NCBI GenBank assembly: GCA_937124525.1
Contig: CAKZLA010000229.1
Span: 1 to 6,819, forward strand
Source: an uncultured Desulfobacterium sp.
Lineage (GTDB): Bacteria > Desulfobacterota > Desulfobacteria > Desulfobacterales > Desulfobacteraceae
Direction: 5' to 3'
Length of the DNA stretch: 6,819 nucleotides
The notes below the pieces were generated by a model. That model was not told where the DNA came from. It worked only from the letters and a program-made list of their open reading frames with translations, and did not search any database. Made by a program: the position numbers and the translations under genes. Of the stretch, positions 1 to 5,084 are shown piece by piece (the first letter of the stretch is position 1; every line of letters starts with the position of its first letter).

Positions 1-51
1 GGTCACTTAGAAATGTCCTTGTTTTTGAAAGAAAAGCAACATTTTTGTCCA
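1..51. mobile_element. Probable end of an IS21-type insertion sequence
   Basis: ArgS similarity stops exactly where a different sequence begins. Read on the minus strand from 51 it opens with TGGACAAAAATGTTGC and, after about 30 bases, repeats the theme as AGGACATTTCTAAGTGACC. IS21-family elements start with TG and carry several short GGACATTT-like repeats inside each end, which is what is seen here. Only one end is in the window, so transposase genes, the second end and a target duplication cannot be checked. The family assignment is from motif memory and is tentative; the sequence break itself is clear. Confidence 0.5.
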
Positions 52-1147
52 TTAAAATCACATCAAATTGATCACTGGATCTGCCCGAGGCGTCAATGGA
101 GGCATTAATGCGGTTGATGTATCCATGGTGATCTGCCCCCCACACATCAATGACCCTGTCAAAGCCCCTGTCAAATTTTTCCATGTGATAGGCAATGTCC
201 GAGGCAAAGTAGGTGGTAAGACCATTCTGACGCACCACCACCCGATCTTTTTCATCGCCAAAGGATTCCGTATTAAACCACATGGCGCCATCCTTTTCGT
301 AGATGACATCTTTTTTCCGGAACATCTCAATGACGGCCTGGACCCGTCCTGAATCATAGAGACTCTGCTCACTGAACCATTGATCAAAGGAGACACCAAA
401 AGCTGCCAGATCATCCTGGATGCCTTTGAGTATCTTGTCCGCAGCATATCGGGCGCAGATCTGAACCCCTTCTGCCTCTTCTTTTTCCCCAAGGTCTTTG
501 CCCATGAGATCCAGAATTTCCGCTGCAATTTCCTGGATATATTCACCCTGGTAGCAGTCATCCGGAAAATCAATTTCCCGGCCCAGGGCCTCACCCAGGC
601 GAAGCCACACAGAACGCCCCAGGGTTCTGATCTGTCTGCCGGAATCATTGATGTAATATTCCTTTTGCACATCATATCCGGCAAAGGAAAGAATATTGCC
701 CACGGCATCCCCCACGGCGGCACCACGACCATGCCCCACATGGAGGGGCCCTGTGGGGTTGGCACTGACAAACTCCACCTGAACCTTTTTACCCTGCCCC
801 ATTTTAAGAGCACCAAAGTCATGATCTTTTTCATGCACCGTTGCAATAACAGGATGCCAGGAGGCGGGGGTTAAAAAAAAATTAATAAATCCGGGGCCTG
901 CAATCTCACATTTTTCAATGATCCCATGGCTGTCATCCAGGTTATCCACCAAGGCTTGGGCAATTTTTCGGGGGGCCATTTTCTGCACCGACGCTGACAC
1001 CATGGCAACATTGGAGGAAAAATCACCATGGGTGTCATGCCGTGGCACCTCAATTTCCATCTCAGAAAGGACATCTGATGTTAAGAGCCCTTTTTCAAAG
1101 GCCTGCCGGGCAGCACCCAGCAGAATATTTTTTATTTTTTTCTTCAT
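1..1147 (-). CDS. argS: Arginine--tRNA ligase, 3' part replaced by foreign sequence (partial)
   Basis: Class I aminoacyl-tRNA synthetase that charges tRNA-Arg in the cytoplasm. From ATG 1147 the frame starts [17 protein letters not shown]. It has the ArgS N-terminal additional domain (about residues 1-115), then [19 protein letters not shown], which carries the HIGH signature as HVGH (residues 136-139). YYINDSGRQ and [12 protein letters not shown] (about 335-346) follow; all are ArgS hallmarks. Recognisable ArgS ends at residue 365 (VIL, codon 53-55). The frame stays open to the edge but codes unrelated sequence ([14 protein letters not shown]). ArgS is normally about 550-580 residues, so the KMSKS loop and the anticodon-binding domain are absent. 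An in-frame ATG at 1165 would overlap the upstream gene; 1147 fits the usual ArgS start, 8 bases after that gene's stop, suggesting translational coupling. Identity is certain; whether the break is a real insertion or an assembly junction is not. Confidence 0.93.
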   Translation of the reverse strand, partial: MKKKIKNILLGAARQAFEKGLLTSDVLSEMEIEVPRHDTHGDFSSNVAMVSASVQKMAPRKIAQALVDNLDDSHGIIEKCEIAGPGFINFFLTPASWHPVIATVHEKDHDFGALKMGQGKKVQVEFVSANPTGPLHVGHGRGAAVGDAVGNILSFAGYDVQKEYYINDSGRQIRTLGRSVWLRLGEALGREIDFPDDCYQGEYIQEIAAEILDLMGKDLGEKEEAEGVQICARYAADKILKGIQDDLAAFGVSFDQWFSEQSLYDSGRVQAVIEMFRKKDVIYEKDGAMWFNTESFGDEKDRVVVRQNGLTTYFASDIAYHMEKFDRGFDRVIDVWGADHHGYINRINASIDASGRSSDQFDVILMDKNVAFLSKTRTFLSD

Positions 1148-1154
1148 GAATTCA

Positions 1155-1619
1155 TCAATTCTCATGCTCGGAGTTATTATCAGGTTGAAATTTTGGGGTG
1201 TCATCATCCCCATCAATATCTTTTATGTCATCTTCTGTTATGTCTTCAGTTTCGTCCTGGAGCAAGTTTTCAAGCTCATCCACGTCTGCTTCATCCACCT
1301 CTTCGGGCTCCTCTTGCTCCTGGGGAAATGCCTCAACATCCTCATAATCCACCACAAGTTTGTCTCCCCCACCCCTTTTAAGGAAATCTCCCAGACTTTC
1401 AAAAAGTTTTACACTGAGATCCTGGGGGGGGAAAAGATTTTTTCGGCGTAAAATTTCAATAAAAAACTCCTGCCCCTCTGCCAGCGCATTTTTCATCTCA
1501 CCATAGGGATACTGCTCCTTATGAACGATTAAAAAGGCACCTGGATCAGCCTCTCCGGCCTCCTGAATGGTGATGATTTCTTTTTTTTCATCAATAATGA
1601 ATGTAAATTTCTGTTTCAT
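1155..1619 (-). CDS. Conserved hypothetical acidic protein upstream of argS (154 aa)
   Basis: No function recognised. Residues 1-95 look like a small folded domain (start [20 protein letters not shown], then [21 protein letters not shown]). Residues about 98-154 are a very acidic, probably disordered tail rich in Glu and Asp (for example [15 protein letters not shown]). There is no signal peptide, membrane segment or cysteine motif, so it is probably cytoplasmic. The start is well supported: GGGAG lies 7 bases before ATG 1619. Its TGA (1155-1157) falls just before the argS start, so the two genes are probably one operon. The coding strand has a C8 run in codons 63-66 (1424-1431), which is a slippage risk, but the frame is intact. 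A link to translation is only suggested by position. Confidence 0.72.
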   Translation of the reverse strand: MKQKFTFIIDEKKEIITIQEAGEADPGAFLIVHKEQYPYGEMKNALAEGQEFFIEILRRKNLFPPQDLSVKLFESLGDFLKRGGGDKLVVDYEDVEAFPQEQEEPEEVDEADVDELENLLQDETEDITEDDIKDIDGDDDTPKFQPDNNSEHEN

Positions 1620-1656
1620 TTTATCTCCCTGGTTATTAACCCAACTTTCTTAATTG

Positions 1657-1777
1657 CAGCAATTCTAATTTTGGAGCAGCATACGTTTCAAACCAAGGAC
1701 ACGATCGTTCCCATCAATGTGATTCCATTGAATTGCACATCAAAGGACTCGGTTAAAAGCCACCATTAGAATTGCTG
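1657..1777. repeat. 121-bp inverted-repeat element (possible MITE)
   Basis: The ends form a perfect 13-bp inverted repeat: CAGCAATTCTAAT at 1657-1669 and ATTAGAATTGCTG at 1765-1777. It extends to 16 of 18 matches (1657-1674 with 1760-1777). The 85 bases between have no coding potential. The size and terminal repeats suit a miniature inverted-repeat transposable element, but I see no target-site duplication, so an RNA stem in the leader of the argS operon is an alternative. Confidence 0.55.
1662..1691 (-). promoter_or_regulatory. Possible promoter of the 154-aa protein/argS operon (proximal)
   Basis: On the minus strand TTGAAA (1691-1686) is followed after 18 bases by TAGAAT (1667-1662), which would start RNA near 1655 and give a leader of about 35 nt. 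The -10 lies inside one arm of the inverted repeat, so the element may supply the promoter. This is a consensus match only. Confidence 0.3.
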
Positions 1778-1844
1778 TATAAACTACCATAATATTGATA
1801 AAGCTGCAAAAAATCGGCAATTAGTCTATTACAACAAACCTTCT

Positions 1845-1872
1845 AATATAGCGGAACTTCATTCCCTGTCAA
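1845..1872 (-). promoter_or_regulatory. Possible promoter of the 154-aa protein/argS operon (distal)
   Basis: On the minus strand a perfect TTGACA (1872-1867) is followed after 16 bases by TATATT (1850-1845). If used, the leader would be about 220 nt and would contain the whole 121-bp inverted repeat. Consensus match only; it competes with the proximal candidate. Confidence 0.35.
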
Positions 1873-1929
1873 CAATTCAATACGCTTTTCCCGGAGGAGT
1901 CAACAAAACGAAAAAAAATAAATTGGTTG

Positions 1930-1958
1930 TTGACCTGCCCAAAACAACATGATATACA
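1930..1958 (+). promoter_or_regulatory. Sigma70-type promoter of the tRNA-Ser genes
   Basis: TTGACC (1930-1935), a 17-base spacer and TATACA (1953-1958) lie 15 bases before the first tRNA. This predicts a start near 1965 and a very short 5' leader, as expected for a stable-RNA operon. Confidence 0.7.
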
Positions 1959-1973
1959 CCTTCAGATCTGTTG

Positions 1974-2061
1974 GGAGGAGTGGCCGAGCGGCTGAAGGCG
2001 GCGGTCTTGAAAACCGTTAAGTGTCAAAGCTTCGTGGGTTCGAATCCTACCTCCTCCGCCA
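1974..2061 (+). tRNA. tRNA-Ser(UGA)
   Basis: Class II tRNA. The acceptor arm GGAGGAG (1974-1980) pairs with CTCCTCC (2051-2057), followed by discriminator G and an encoded CCA (2059-2061). The D region has TGGCCGAGCGG and the T arm has GGTTCGAATCC. The anticodon loop CTTGAAA carries TGA at 2008-2010, reading UCN serine codons. The long variable arm (about 2018-2034) is typical of tRNA-Ser. It is followed 53 bases later by a second tRNA-Ser with no terminator between them, so both are probably in one transcript. Confidence 0.97.
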
Positions 2062-2114
2062 TCAGAAAAAAAGAATCGTTAAGATAACTTTTTAAGTGCA
2101 TGATCAGAAAATAC

Positions 2115-2206
2115 GGAGAAATGGCCGAGTGGCTGAAGGCGCTCGCCTGCTAAGCGAGTATGGGGATAAAACTCCATCGAGAGTTCGAATCTCTCTTTCT
2201 CCGCCA
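2115..2206 (+). tRNA. tRNA-Ser(GCU)
   Basis: Class II tRNA. The acceptor arm GGAGAAA (2115-2121) pairs with TTTCTCC (2196-2202), then G and an encoded CCA (2204-2206). The anticodon stem CTCGC/GCGAG closes loop CTGCTAA with anticodon GCT at 2149-2151, reading AGU and AGC. The variable arm is long (about 2159-2178). It shares the promoter of tRNA-Ser(UGA) and is followed directly by a strong terminator. Confidence 0.97.
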
Positions 2207-2220
2207 TTTATAAGCGTTTC

Positions 2221-2256
2221 AAGGGTTGATACCATTCATGGTGTCAGCCCTTTTTT
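2221..2256 (+). terminator. Rho-independent terminator of the tRNA-Ser operon
   Basis: AAGGGTTGATACC (2221-2233) pairs over 13 positions, two of them G-U, with GGTGTCAGCCCTT (2240-2252) around the 6-base loop ATTCAT, and a run of six T follows. It starts 14 bases after the CCA of the second tRNA. Confidence 0.88.
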
Positions 2257-2265
2257 CGTTTGTTG

Positions 2266-2289
2266 GTGTCAAAAATAGTGTCAAAAATA
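2266..2289 (+). repeat. Perfect tandem 12-bp direct repeat behind the tRNA genes
   Basis: GTGTCAAAAATA occurs twice back to back (2266-2277 and 2278-2289). The core GGTGTCA also occurs at 2240-2246 in the terminator stem. Short tandem sites next to a tRNA 3' end can be arm-type integrase sites of a departed element, but no integrase gene or copy of the tRNA end is visible here. Confidence 0.6.
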
Positions 2290-2314
2290 TTTTAAACCCT
2301 ATTACACCACAGAC

Positions 2315-2365
2315 AAAAAAATCCGGTTGACTCAAGTAAAAACATTGAATCAGACGGATTTTTTT
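2315..2365. terminator. Strong bidirectional hairpin, probable terminator
   Basis: AAAAAAATCCG (2315-2325) pairs perfectly with CGGATTTTTTT (2355-2365). Inner bases TTGACTCAA and TTGAATCAG extend the stem imperfectly around an A-rich loop. With A7 before and T7 after the GC core it can end transcription in either direction. It would stop leftward transcripts from hicB before the tRNA genes, and any rightward readthrough. Confidence 0.65.
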
Positions 2366-2406
2366 ATATCTGGTGGGTCCCAATGGGGTATGTTTCATCC
2401 AAGACA

Positions 2407-2556
2407 CAATTATCGGGCGCATTCCCATTTTCCCGGTTGGAGATTCAACTATTTGATTTATCAAGATATTTTGTTTTATATCAATGGAGTGCTGGCTTAA
2501 TGAAATCAATGGGTTATATGATAAGGGCGGGAAAATGGGAATACGCCCCAATTATC
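2407..2556. mobile_element. MITE-like element with 21-bp TIRs and 8-bp target duplication
   Basis: The element is 2415-2548 (134 bp). Its left end (2415-2435, GGGCGCATTCCCATTTTCCC plus G) and right end (2528-2548) are inverted copies matching at 20 of 21 bases; the one difference is C versus T at position 6. Directly outside both ends is the same octamer CAATTATC (2407-2414 and 2549-2556). Terminal inverted repeats flanked by a perfect 8-bp duplication are the signature of DDE-type transposition. The 92-bp interior is AT-rich and non-coding, so movement would depend on a transposase elsewhere. An 8-bp duplication and GGG ends are compatible with IS1595, ISL3 or IS256-type parents, but I cannot assign one. 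Confidence 0.85.
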
Positions 2557-2581
2557 AGAGATATTGTCACGCCTCACAACT

Positions 2582-2935
2582 TTATTCCGCATGGCGTTGT
2601 TTCCCCTGGACAACTTCCCCCAACAGCTCAGCAACACATTGATTCAGGCTTTTGCCTTCGGATGCCGCCTTTACAGCTATTTCGGCGTGAAGTTCCGATG
2701 GAACCCTCAAATTAAATTTTCCAGAATACTTTTTATAAGGCTGTATTCCCTCTTCACGGCACACGTCAAGAAAGACACCAAGGGATTTTTTAGCCTCTTT
2801 TTTCAGTTCATTTATGGTGGTTGCGTAAAAATCCGCACCGCCACTCAAACCGATGAATTTACCCCGGAACATATCAAGTTCCGGATCATATTTGATAATG
2901 GCCTTATGCCCGTCTATCTCCAAAATATTCATCAT
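2582..2935 (-). CDS. hicB: HicB-family antitoxin (type II toxin-antitoxin), orphaned
   Basis: 117-residue antitoxin that in intact loci binds and blocks the HicA mRNA interferase and represses its own operon. The N-terminal part has the HicB fold pattern (IDGHKAIIKYDPELDMFRGKF, then GLSGGADFYATTINELKKEAKKSL, about 7-52). DVCREEGIQPYKKYSGKFN leads into a C-terminal ribbon-helix-helix-like segment, LRVPSELHAEIAVKAASEGKSLNQCVAELL (about 76-105). I chose ATG 2935 because it overlaps the stop of the upstream hicA remnant (ATGA), the usual arrangement; upstream in-frame residues look like a readthrough of hicA in another frame. The gene is intact, but its toxin partner is reduced to 28 codons and the original promoter is gone, so it may be unexpressed or a free-standing repressor. 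Confidence 0.85.
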   Translation of the reverse strand: MMNILEIDGHKAIIKYDPELDMFRGKFIGLSGGADFYATTINELKKEAKKSLGVFLDVCREEGIQPYKKYSGKFNLRVPSELHAEIAVKAASEGKSLNQCVAELLGEVVQGKQRHAE

Positions 2936-3018
2936 GGTTTCACCCCATTCCTTTCCAACCATTTCCTGACACTTACAAGCGCTCCCTTGTCTGTATCCGG
3001 TGAAGGATGTGGTCTGTT
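2932..3018 (-). pseudogene. hicA: 3' remnant of hicA toxin gene
   Basis: In the frame one base off from hicB, the minus strand from 3018 to the TGA at 2934-2932 encodes 28 residues. They include RPHPSPDTDKG and SVRKWLERNGVKP, matching the C-terminal end of HicA toxins of the HRPHP class (about 80-100 residues in full). A stop (TAA, 3021-3019) lies immediately upstream. The first two thirds of the gene, including the start, are missing and not found elsewhere in the window. Its stop overlaps the hicB start by 4 bases, preserving the ancestral operon junction. The break point faces the IS4 remnant, which suggests that the insertion or a later deletion removed the rest. Confidence 0.8.
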
Positions 3019-3105
3019 TTAGTACCAAGTCAACACAAAAATATCAAAACAGGCCCCCGTCTTTAATTTGCCCTACCCGATTCCCAGAGTTCCCTCAGCC
3101 TAACT

Positions 3106-3126
3106 CCAGGGGGCGTTCCCCCCTGG
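3106..3126. repeat. GC-rich hairpin before the transposase remnant
   Basis: CCAGGGGG (3106-3113) pairs with CCCCCTGG (3119-3126) around a 5-base loop. There is no T run behind it, so it is a structured element rather than a clear terminator. It lies between the hicA remnant and the IS4 transposase, in DNA that is probably the left part of the insertion sequence. Confidence 0.4.
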
Positions 3127-3199
3127 CCAACACACCCCTTTCGTCTGCTGTTGTGTGCTTTTTGCCTCTGACTTGGCTGTGGCTGCCTTACAATAAATT

Positions 3200-4060
3200 T
3201 TGCTCAATGTCCCTGTGCTCGCCTCAAGGGTGTATCGGCCATTGAAAATGACTTTTGAGGATCAGCTCAATGCTTTATTGTTCTATCACCTTCAGGAGAA
3301 TGAGTCTGCAAGGGAACTTGTTCAGTGCATGAAAGAAGATGATTTTGCAAAAAACAACATAGCGCCCCATGGTGGTATCAGTCTCAGCAGTTTTTGTGAA
3401 GCCATTAATGATCGAGGCCTCGAACAGCTTCAGTATGTCTTTGAGGAACTTTGTAAAAAAGCCCACAAGGTTCTGCCAGCCCAATATTCAGATCTTGGTG
3501 ATCTTGTTTCTATTGACGGATCACTGATCAATACGGCTCTTACGCCGAATCAAAATCAAAACCACGCAAACCATTATCAAACAGAACAGCGTACCGGAGG
3601 ACAGTCACATTTTCTATGACGCAAAAGTCCTCCTTGGTACTCCGGGGGTGAATCAATCAAAAACCCCAGTTCGGGTCGTTGGATATAAAATGCAAATTCA
3701 ACGCTTTACGTGGCAACCGATCGCCATGACCTGACTGCTGAAGAAGTGGCCAAAGTCTACAAACTCAGATGGGACATTGAATCATTTTTTAAGTGGTGGA
3801 AAAAACGCCTTAAAGTATATCATTTGATCGCCCGCAGTGAGTATGGCGTGATGGTACAAATTCTTGGAGGGTTGATTTCATACCTGCTTATGACCATATA
3901 CTGCCGTGACAACTTCAATGAAAAAGCTTCTATCAAAAGAATCTGCCAACTTAGAAATGATATACAAAATGAACTTCGGCACACTTGCAGACCTGAAACA
4001 TTAGATAATCACGTTTTAAAAAATCCCAAAAAAAAGAAGATGAAGCCCGCAACAACCTAA
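3200..4060 (+). pseudogene. IS4-family transposase, internally deleted and frameshifted
   Basis: Remnant of a DDE transposase. The first part (to about 3540) contains MTFEDQLNALLFYHLQENES and reaches the motif SIDGSLI, holding the first catalytic Asp. It then jumps directly to RIKIKTTQTIIKQNS and IFYDAKVLLGTPGVNQSKTP, in another frame. Compared with the family, about 95 codons are missing, including the second catalytic Asp block (MDRGY). Another frameshift near 3700 separates VVGYKM from YVATDRHDLTAEEV. The last part is intact and has the IS4 signature Y-x2-R-x3-E-x6-K (YKLRWDIESFFKWWK). It ends with KKKKMKPATT at 4060. No good start or ribosome site is seen; 3200 is a TTG, and the true N-terminus may lie upstream. 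The element cannot transpose by itself. Terminal repeats were not identified. Confidence 0.85.
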
Positions 4061-4155
4061 CCGGACACCACTGAATCAAAACAAAATATCAGCATGATTT
4101 TTTGATGTCTAAGTTTTTGGTATTAATAAATTCAATAGGTTATGAAAAAATGAGA

Positions 4156-4255
4156 TAAGTTCTCAATAACTCGGGATAAGAAAGCCTGGTTACCCTTTAA
4201 ACGTCGGGTGCTATTCAAAAGGACTCCCTGAATTCCCGAACTTATTGAGAACTTA
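4156..4255. repeat. 100-bp inverted-repeat element, possible MITE or joined IS ends
   Basis: TAAGTTCTCAATAA (4156-4169) is matched exactly by its inverse TTATTGAGAACTTA (4242-4255). The similarity continues inward after a one-base offset (CTCGGGA against TTCGGGAA reversed). The interior has no coding potential. I see no target duplication at the edges. It could be a degraded miniature element or two ends of one insertion sequence after internal deletion; the neighbouring IS4 remnant is a possible parent, but this is unproven. Confidence 0.55.
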
Positions 4256-4311
4256 CACAAATAGCACGGAAATGCTGCTTCAAATCGGGTCAGTAAATTA
4301 ATTTCAGATTC

Positions 4312-4325
4312 ACCGGGGCCCCGGT
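4312..4325. repeat. 14-bp perfect palindrome
   Basis: ACCGGGGCCCCGGT reads the same on both strands. It lies about 38 bases before the -35 of the hicAB promoter candidate, in an otherwise AT-rich region, so an operator for a dimeric regulator is possible but unsupported. Confidence 0.4.
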
Positions 4326-4362
4326 CGCCTGGTGGATACTGCCCGGCTCTTTGCCACGATTC

Positions 4363-4391
4363 TTGACTTATAAACTCACCGTGTGTATTCT
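4363..4391 (+). promoter_or_regulatory. Candidate promoter of the second hicAB pair
   Basis: TTGACT (4363-4368), a 17-base spacer and TATTCT (4386-4391) lie just before hicA. The predicted start near 4398 leaves almost no leader before ATG 4401, and no Shine-Dalgarno sequence is visible, so a leaderless start is possible. Confidence 0.5.
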
Positions 4392-4400
4392 TTAAAAACA

Positions 4401-4563
4401 ATGAACAGCAAATCAATCATCAAACGGTTAAAGAAAGATGGGTCCAGCACGAGTTCAAAAACAAGGATGGTAAAATTGTGGTGGTGGCTCACCCTATAAA
4501 AAGGATATACCCATTGGCACATTAAGAAATATTTTCAGGCTGGCTGGCCGGGAATGGAGATAA
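4401..4563 (+). pseudogene. hicA: hicA toxin gene broken by a deletion and a 2-base insertion
   Basis: HicA is a small mRNA interferase with a double-stranded-RNA-binding-like fold. The start MNSKSIIKRLKKDG is typical. After the Gly (4442) about 25 bases that should encode the W...GSH segment are missing, and the protein resumes one frame over as HEFKNKDGKIVVVAHP. Near 4495-4500 the text CCTATAAAAAGG has two extra bases relative to the expected HPKKDIP codons. This shifts the frame again to IPIGTLRNIFRLAGREWR and the TAA at 4561-4563. A continuous reading from 4401 gives only a short nonsense product. The segment around the catalytic His is damaged, so the toxin must be inactive. The stop is one base before hicB, showing the original operon. 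Identity rests on three family-like blocks in the right order and spacing. Confidence 0.85.
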
Positions 4564-4564
4564 A

Positions 4565-4958
4565 ATGAAATACCCGGTTATAGTCCACAAAGAAAGCAAC
4601 TCAGAATTTGGCGTAACAATCCCGGATATCCCCGGCTGTTTTACATGCGGAAAAACGCTTGATGAGGCTTTGAAAAACCTTCAGGATGCTGTTGAATGTT
4701 ATTATGAAGGCGAAGGTGTTTGTGCCCCTCCCAAAGCCTCCAACATTGAAACATTGATGGACAATCAGGATTTTTTCACAGATGGTGGGTTCTGGGTGCT
4801 GGCTGATATTGATTTCCTTTCCAAAAAAAAACATTCGTGTCAGCATCACCATGCCGGAATATACGCTGATCATGATTGACAGGGCTGTCAAGGACCATGG
4901 CCTTTCCAGGTCTGCTTTTTTAATGAAGGCGGTTGAACGCATGGCCATGCACAATTAA
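4565..4958 (+). pseudogene. hicB: HicB-like antitoxin gene with a frameshift at an A9 run
   Basis: Antitoxin of the HicA remnant just upstream. GGAGA lies 4 bases before ATG 4565, and the hicA stop is one base away, implying translational coupling. The N-terminal domain MKYPVIVHKESNSEFGVTIP, then DIPGCFTCGKTLDEALKNLQ (about 1-50), is the HicB-like fold. The plain frame ends at 4879 as a 104-residue protein with an unrelated tail (HSCQHHHAGIYADHD). If the run of nine A at 4823-4831 were eight, the frame would continue as NIRVSITMPEYTLIMIDRAV, then KDHGLSRSAFLMKAVERMA, to TAA 4956-4958. That is the expected 130 residues with the C-terminal ribbon-helix-helix DNA-binding domain. The unshifted product would keep the toxin-binding domain but lose DNA binding. 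A sequencing error, a real mutation or RNA-polymerase slippage could each explain it. Confidence 0.85.
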
Positions 4959-5084
4959 GCCACTTACAAGCCATTAGAAAGTCAGAGCAAATCAATTTAG
5001 CGGTGAATTAAGCTGAAAAACTGATATCACTGAGTTTTAAAATAATAAGTGGTGAATTGAAAACTTCTGATTCCCTTAGGCCCA

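Larger units (their letters stand above)
1620..1973. other. Non-coding leader/spacer between the argS operon and the tRNA genes
   Basis: These 354 bases hold no credible gene on either strand. They contain the ribosome binding site of the 154-aa protein (GGGAG, about 1626-1630), a 121-bp inverted-repeat element (1657-1777), two possible leftward promoters and the rightward tRNA promoter (1930-1958). The remainder is AT-rich, with an A8 run near 1912-1919. Confidence 0.6.
2257..2581. other. Gene-free spacer between the tRNA operon and hicB
   Basis: About 325 bases without a credible gene. They hold the tandem 12-bp repeat, a second strong hairpin (2315-2365) and the MITE-like element with its target duplication (2407-2556). 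Open frames across it follow the inverted repeats and resemble no protein I know. Confidence 0.6.
4061..4400. other. Gene-free spacer between the IS4 remnant and hicA
   Basis: About 340 bases with no credible gene. It probably includes the right end of the IS4 element (from 4061), a 100-bp inverted-repeat element (4156-4255), a 14-bp GC palindrome (4312-4325) and a promoter for the second hicAB pair (4363-4391). Confidence 0.55.

Noticed and set aside
58..874. Long open frames on both strands across 58-874, besides the argS frame
   Set aside because: They are shadows: only the minus frame read from 1147 gives a continuous ArgS protein with the HVGH and WGADHHGY motifs.
918..1451. Plus-strand frame of 177 codons rich in Phe, Ile and Leu
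   Set aside because: It is antisense to argS and the acidic protein; the hydrophobic look comes from reading Glu/Lys codons backwards. No start signal.
1633..1860. T-box riboswitch controlling argS
   Set aside because: No specifier-loop or T-box (TGG) motif is recognisable in the leader, and the inverted repeat is more like a mobile element.
2096..2278. Frame of 60 codons across the second tRNA
   Set aside because: It lies over tRNA-Ser(GCU) and its terminator; no protein family resemblance.
2219..2715. Opposed frames of 110 codons each between the tRNAs and hicB
   Set aside because: They cover the hairpin, the MITE-like element and the end of hicB, and lack ribosome sites or recognisable motifs.
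2936..3028. N-terminal extension of the HicB antitoxin to 3028
   Set aside because: The 31 extra residues are the hicA tail read in the wrong frame; ATG 2935 overlaps the hicA stop as in intact loci.
3000..3245. Frame of 81 codons before the transposase
   Set aside because: Crosses the hicA break and a GC hairpin; composition and content do not resemble any protein I know.
4132..4416. Minus-strand frame of 94 codons before hicA
   Set aside because: Covers an inverted repeat, a palindrome and the hicAB promoter; no start signal and no family match.
2207..4958. CRISPR array or a novel defence system in the accessory stretch
   Set aside because: No regularly spaced repeats and no cas-like, nuclease, helicase or reverse-transcriptase genes; the contents are explained by IS, MITE-like and HicAB remnants.
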